Assembly (NCBI RefSeq): GCF_027214005.1
Contig: NZ_JAPWGY010000003.1
Location: forward strand, 62,001 to 126,000
Length of the DNA: 64,000 bases
Direction: 5' to 3'
DNA from: Kiloniella laminariae
GTDB taxonomy: Bacteria > Pseudomonadota > Alphaproteobacteria > Kiloniellales > Kiloniellaceae
The notes below the pieces were generated by a model. It was not told the DNA's origin, did no database searches, and worked only from the letters and a program-made list of their open reading frames with translations. Below, piece after piece: positions 62,222 to 64,000 of the stretch (position 1 is its first letter; each line of letters opens with the position of its first letter). The translations under genes were made by a program, and so were the position numbers.

Positions 62222-63262
62222 CTATGGACAGGGAATCGTATGCCGACGTCCCAGAGCTTCTATTTCAGCAAGAACCTCATCCGAAAGTGTGATCTCTGCA
62301 GAAGCTATATTTGTCTTTAATTGCGCCATCTTTGTGGCCCCGATAATCGGGGCCGTAACAAAAGGACGGCTCCGTACATAGGCAAGTGCCATCTGGGCTG
62401 GATCAAGACGATATTTATCCGCCAGGGAAACATAATCTTGCACTGCAGCTTCTGCGCGTTGGCCCATATAGCGTTTGTTATCCGGGAACAGGGAAATTCT
62501 GGCCCCTTCAGGACGTGCCCCACCAAGGTATTTTCCAGTCAGGACACCCGCAGCAAGCGGGGCATAAGCCAAAAGTCCTATATCCTCGCGAATGGCGATT
62601 TCCGCCAATCCCACCTCAAAGCTGCGATTGAGAAAACTGTAGGGGTTCTGGATCGAAACCATGCGAGGGCCCTTGCCTTCACCCGCCAGTCTCAAGAACT
62701 CCATTGTTCCCCAGGGCGTTTCATTGGAAATCCCGACATGACGGATTTTTCCGGCCTTCACCAGATCATCAAGCACGGCCAGGGTTTCTTCCGGCTGCGT
62801 GATCATCTCTTCATTTCGATGGTCAAAACCAAGTTGGCCAAAGATATTTACATTCCGGTCGGGCCAATGCAGCTGATACAGATCGATATAGTCCGTTTTC
62901 AAGCGCTTGAGGGAATTATCCAGCGCTGCTGTAATATGTTTGCGATTAAAGCGGGCAATTTCTCCCCGGATATAGGTCTGGGCCGGACTGGGCCCGGCAA
63001 CCTTGGATGCCAGCACAATCTGGTCCCGTTTTTTTCTATTCTGAAACCAGTTGCCGATGATCTCTTCTGTAGCTCCATAGGTTTCAGCCTTGGGCGGCAC
63101 AGCATAAATTTCAGCGGTATCAAAGAAATTGATCCCCTGATCCACAGCATAATCCATCTGTTCAAAGGCTTCAGCCTGACTGTTCTGTTCTCCCCAGGTC
63201 ATGGTTCCAAGACACAAGCAGCTCACTTTCAGGTCTGTACGGCCCAGCTTTCTGTAATCCAT
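62222..63262 (-). CDS. Aldo/keto reductase (Tas-like)
   Basis: A 346-residue NAD(P)H-dependent oxidoreductase with the catalytic tetrad visible: Asp and Tyr in NFFDTAEIYAVPPK, Lys in VLASKVAGPS, His in LYQLHWPDRNVN. The N-terminus MDYRKLGRTDLKVSCLCLGT and the PPKAETYGATEEIIGNWF segment resemble E. coli Tas. The ATG at 63262 is chosen; a TTG two codons earlier is possible. The substrate is unknown. Confidence 0.92.
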   Translation of the reverse strand: MDYRKLGRTDLKVSCLCLGTMTWGEQNSQAEAFEQMDYAVDQGINFFDTAEIYAVPPKAETYGATEEIIGNWFQNRKKRDQIVLASKVAGPSPAQTYIRGEIARFNRKHITAALDNSLKRLKTDYIDLYQLHWPDRNVNIFGQLGFDHRNEEMITQPEETLAVLDDLVKAGKIRHVGISNETPWGTMEFLRLAGEGKGPRMVSIQNPYSFLNRSFEVGLAEIAIREDIGLLAYAPLAAGVLTGKYLGGARPEGARISLFPDNKRYMGQRAEAAVQDYVSLADKYRLDPAQMALAYVRSRPFVTAPIIGATKMAQLKTNIASAEITLSDEVLAEIEALGRRHTIPCP

Positions 63263-63289
63263 GATCAAATTCCCTAAAGATTTCGCAAA

Positions 63290-64000
63290 TCAATAAAACA
63301 ATGTCAGTACACCGGTATAGCCATAAAGGCGATCGTGGGAGATCTCCCCGTTGGCATAGAACCCCACAAGCGGCATATCGCCAAATTCCTGGCGGATAAC
63401 ATTAAGTTCTTCCGAGTTGGGGCCAAACAATGCCTGTCCCCGCCCCAGACAGGAAAAATACAGCCCTGCTTTGGGCGAGCTTGGTAATCTTGCCCGCAAA
63501 TCATCCAGAAGCCGGTTAAGATCTTTACGCGCCGTGTCACTATCCCGCCGACAAAAGAAAATCGGCTGTCCGGGCTGCGTTTCTTCAGTAATCTCAAGAG
63601 AGCCATCACCTGTATCTATGCTCAATATGTTCCGGACCAGATAGTCTTCTGTCTCATTTCCCGCAATCGGGAAGCCAACAAAAATATACCCGCCGATCCG
63701 GCTCAGATCTCTGGAAAGCAGCTCCCCAATATCCTCCTTGAGAACATCAAGGGCAGGCCTGTTATCAATCGTAACGATCCTGCGCCCCTCTGAAACAGTC
63801 ACCATGCGCTGTTCCCCAATCGGGCTACAGCCTTGGGTCAGGCCAGTTATCGCAGGGGCATTGGCATTGAAAAGTACCCCTGAAACAGCGCTCTCGGCGA
63901 CATGGTCCGCCACCTGCAGCATTTCGGTACGCGAAGAGGTCAATCCGCCAACCAGATAGGTTTCAAGCCCTGCCGCAAGCGAAGAAAGCTGAAGTGGCAA
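63290..64000 (-). CDS. FIST-domain sensory protein, N-terminus cut by window
   Basis: The C-terminal 236 residues of a FIST (N and C domains) protein, a predicted small-ligand-binding sensor. The C-terminal half shows the FIST_C pattern: PKAGLYFSCLGRGQALFGPN, EELNVIRQEFGDMPLVGFYA and NGEISHDRLYGYTGVLTLFY, which is nearly diagnostic. The first visible residues continue beyond the window edge, so a start and any fused domain cannot be seen. It lies 27 bp downstream of the aldo/keto reductase start, on the same strand. Confidence 0.88.
   Translation of the reverse strand: MPLQLSSLAAGLETYLVGGLTSSRTEMLQVADHVAESAVSGVLFNANAPAITGLTQGCSPIGEQRMVTVSEGRRIVTIDNRPALDVLKEDIGELLSRDLSRIGGYIFVGFPIAGNETEDYLVRNILSIDTGDGSLEITEETQPGQPIFFCRRDSDTARKDLNRLLDDLRARLPSSPKAGLYFSCLGRGQALFGPNSEELNVIRQEFGDMPLVGFYANGEISHDRLYGYTGVLTLFY

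Overview
The window reads as a chromosomal core-plus-metabolism segment of an alphaproteobacterium. The evidence is the order dnaA-dnaN with rpsT upstream of dnaA, the run ubiE-ubiB-coaBC-dut, rlmN beside an IalB-family gene, a DUF1127 mini-protein, and the protein sequences themselves. Base composition is moderately GC-rich with AT-rich intergenic regions. A marine Rhodospirillales/Kiloniella/Sneathiella-like lineage is my guess, not a demonstrated placement. No phage, insertion sequence, CRISPR array, tRNA or rRNA gene was recognised. Genes are dense and none looks broken; dnaN and the FIST gene are cut by the window edges.

Region by region. 1-5.6 kb (minus): dnaN (partial), dnaA, rpsT with its terminator, an enoyl-CoA hydratase, a small exported protein and mutM. 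5.7-12.3 kb (plus): ubiE, ubiB, coaBC, dut, an Rrf2 regulator, a cysteine synthase and a MoeB/ThiF protein. 12.3-19.7 kb: an Lrp regulator divergent from an arginine succinyltransferase (AST) operon (astC, an M20 hydrolase, astA, astD, astB, terminator); no astE is present and the M20 hydrolase sits where a desuccinylase would be needed. 19.7-26.7 kb: cyclopropane fatty acid synthase, CbiZ-like cobinamide salvage, YggT, nicotinamidase, folD, DUF3253, tam and argG. 27-31.8 kb: two related LysR regulators bracket a GST and a three-domain PNPOx/FNR/ferredoxin oxidoreductase. 32-36 kb: an MFS exporter with a 60-residue tail holding 20 histidines, then a chemoreceptor.

36-41 kb: a LysE/ArgO exporter and an ArgP-type regulator, a normally adjacent pair, are separated by two tandem duplicated lipoprotein genes and a GST; another lipoprotein follows. 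41-49 kb: a methyltransferase, rlmN, IalB, a SpoU methyltransferase, and an asparaginase / quinone oxidoreductase / methyltransferase operon. 49-54 kb: a DMT exporter, a family 3 binding protein, YkvA, a pterin dehydratase, a minimal metalloprotease, a UDG-like protein and a VOC protein. 53-59.6 kb (minus): a complete peptide ABC transporter (SBP, two permeases, two ATPases) followed by an M19 dipeptidase and the VOC gene. 60-64 kb: low-molecular-weight tyrosine phosphatase coupled to a DMT exporter, thpR, an aldo/keto reductase and a FIST-domain sensor.

Arginine is a recurring theme: synthesis (argG), export with its regulator (lysE/argP), and degradation (AST operon with Lrp). The most unusual points are the AST operon with an M20 enzyme in place of AstE, the split argP/lysE pair with a 15-bp palindrome in front of lysE, the tandem lipoproteins duplicated together with their leader, and the LysR-bracketed GST/oxidoreductase module with an inverted repeat across a start codon.
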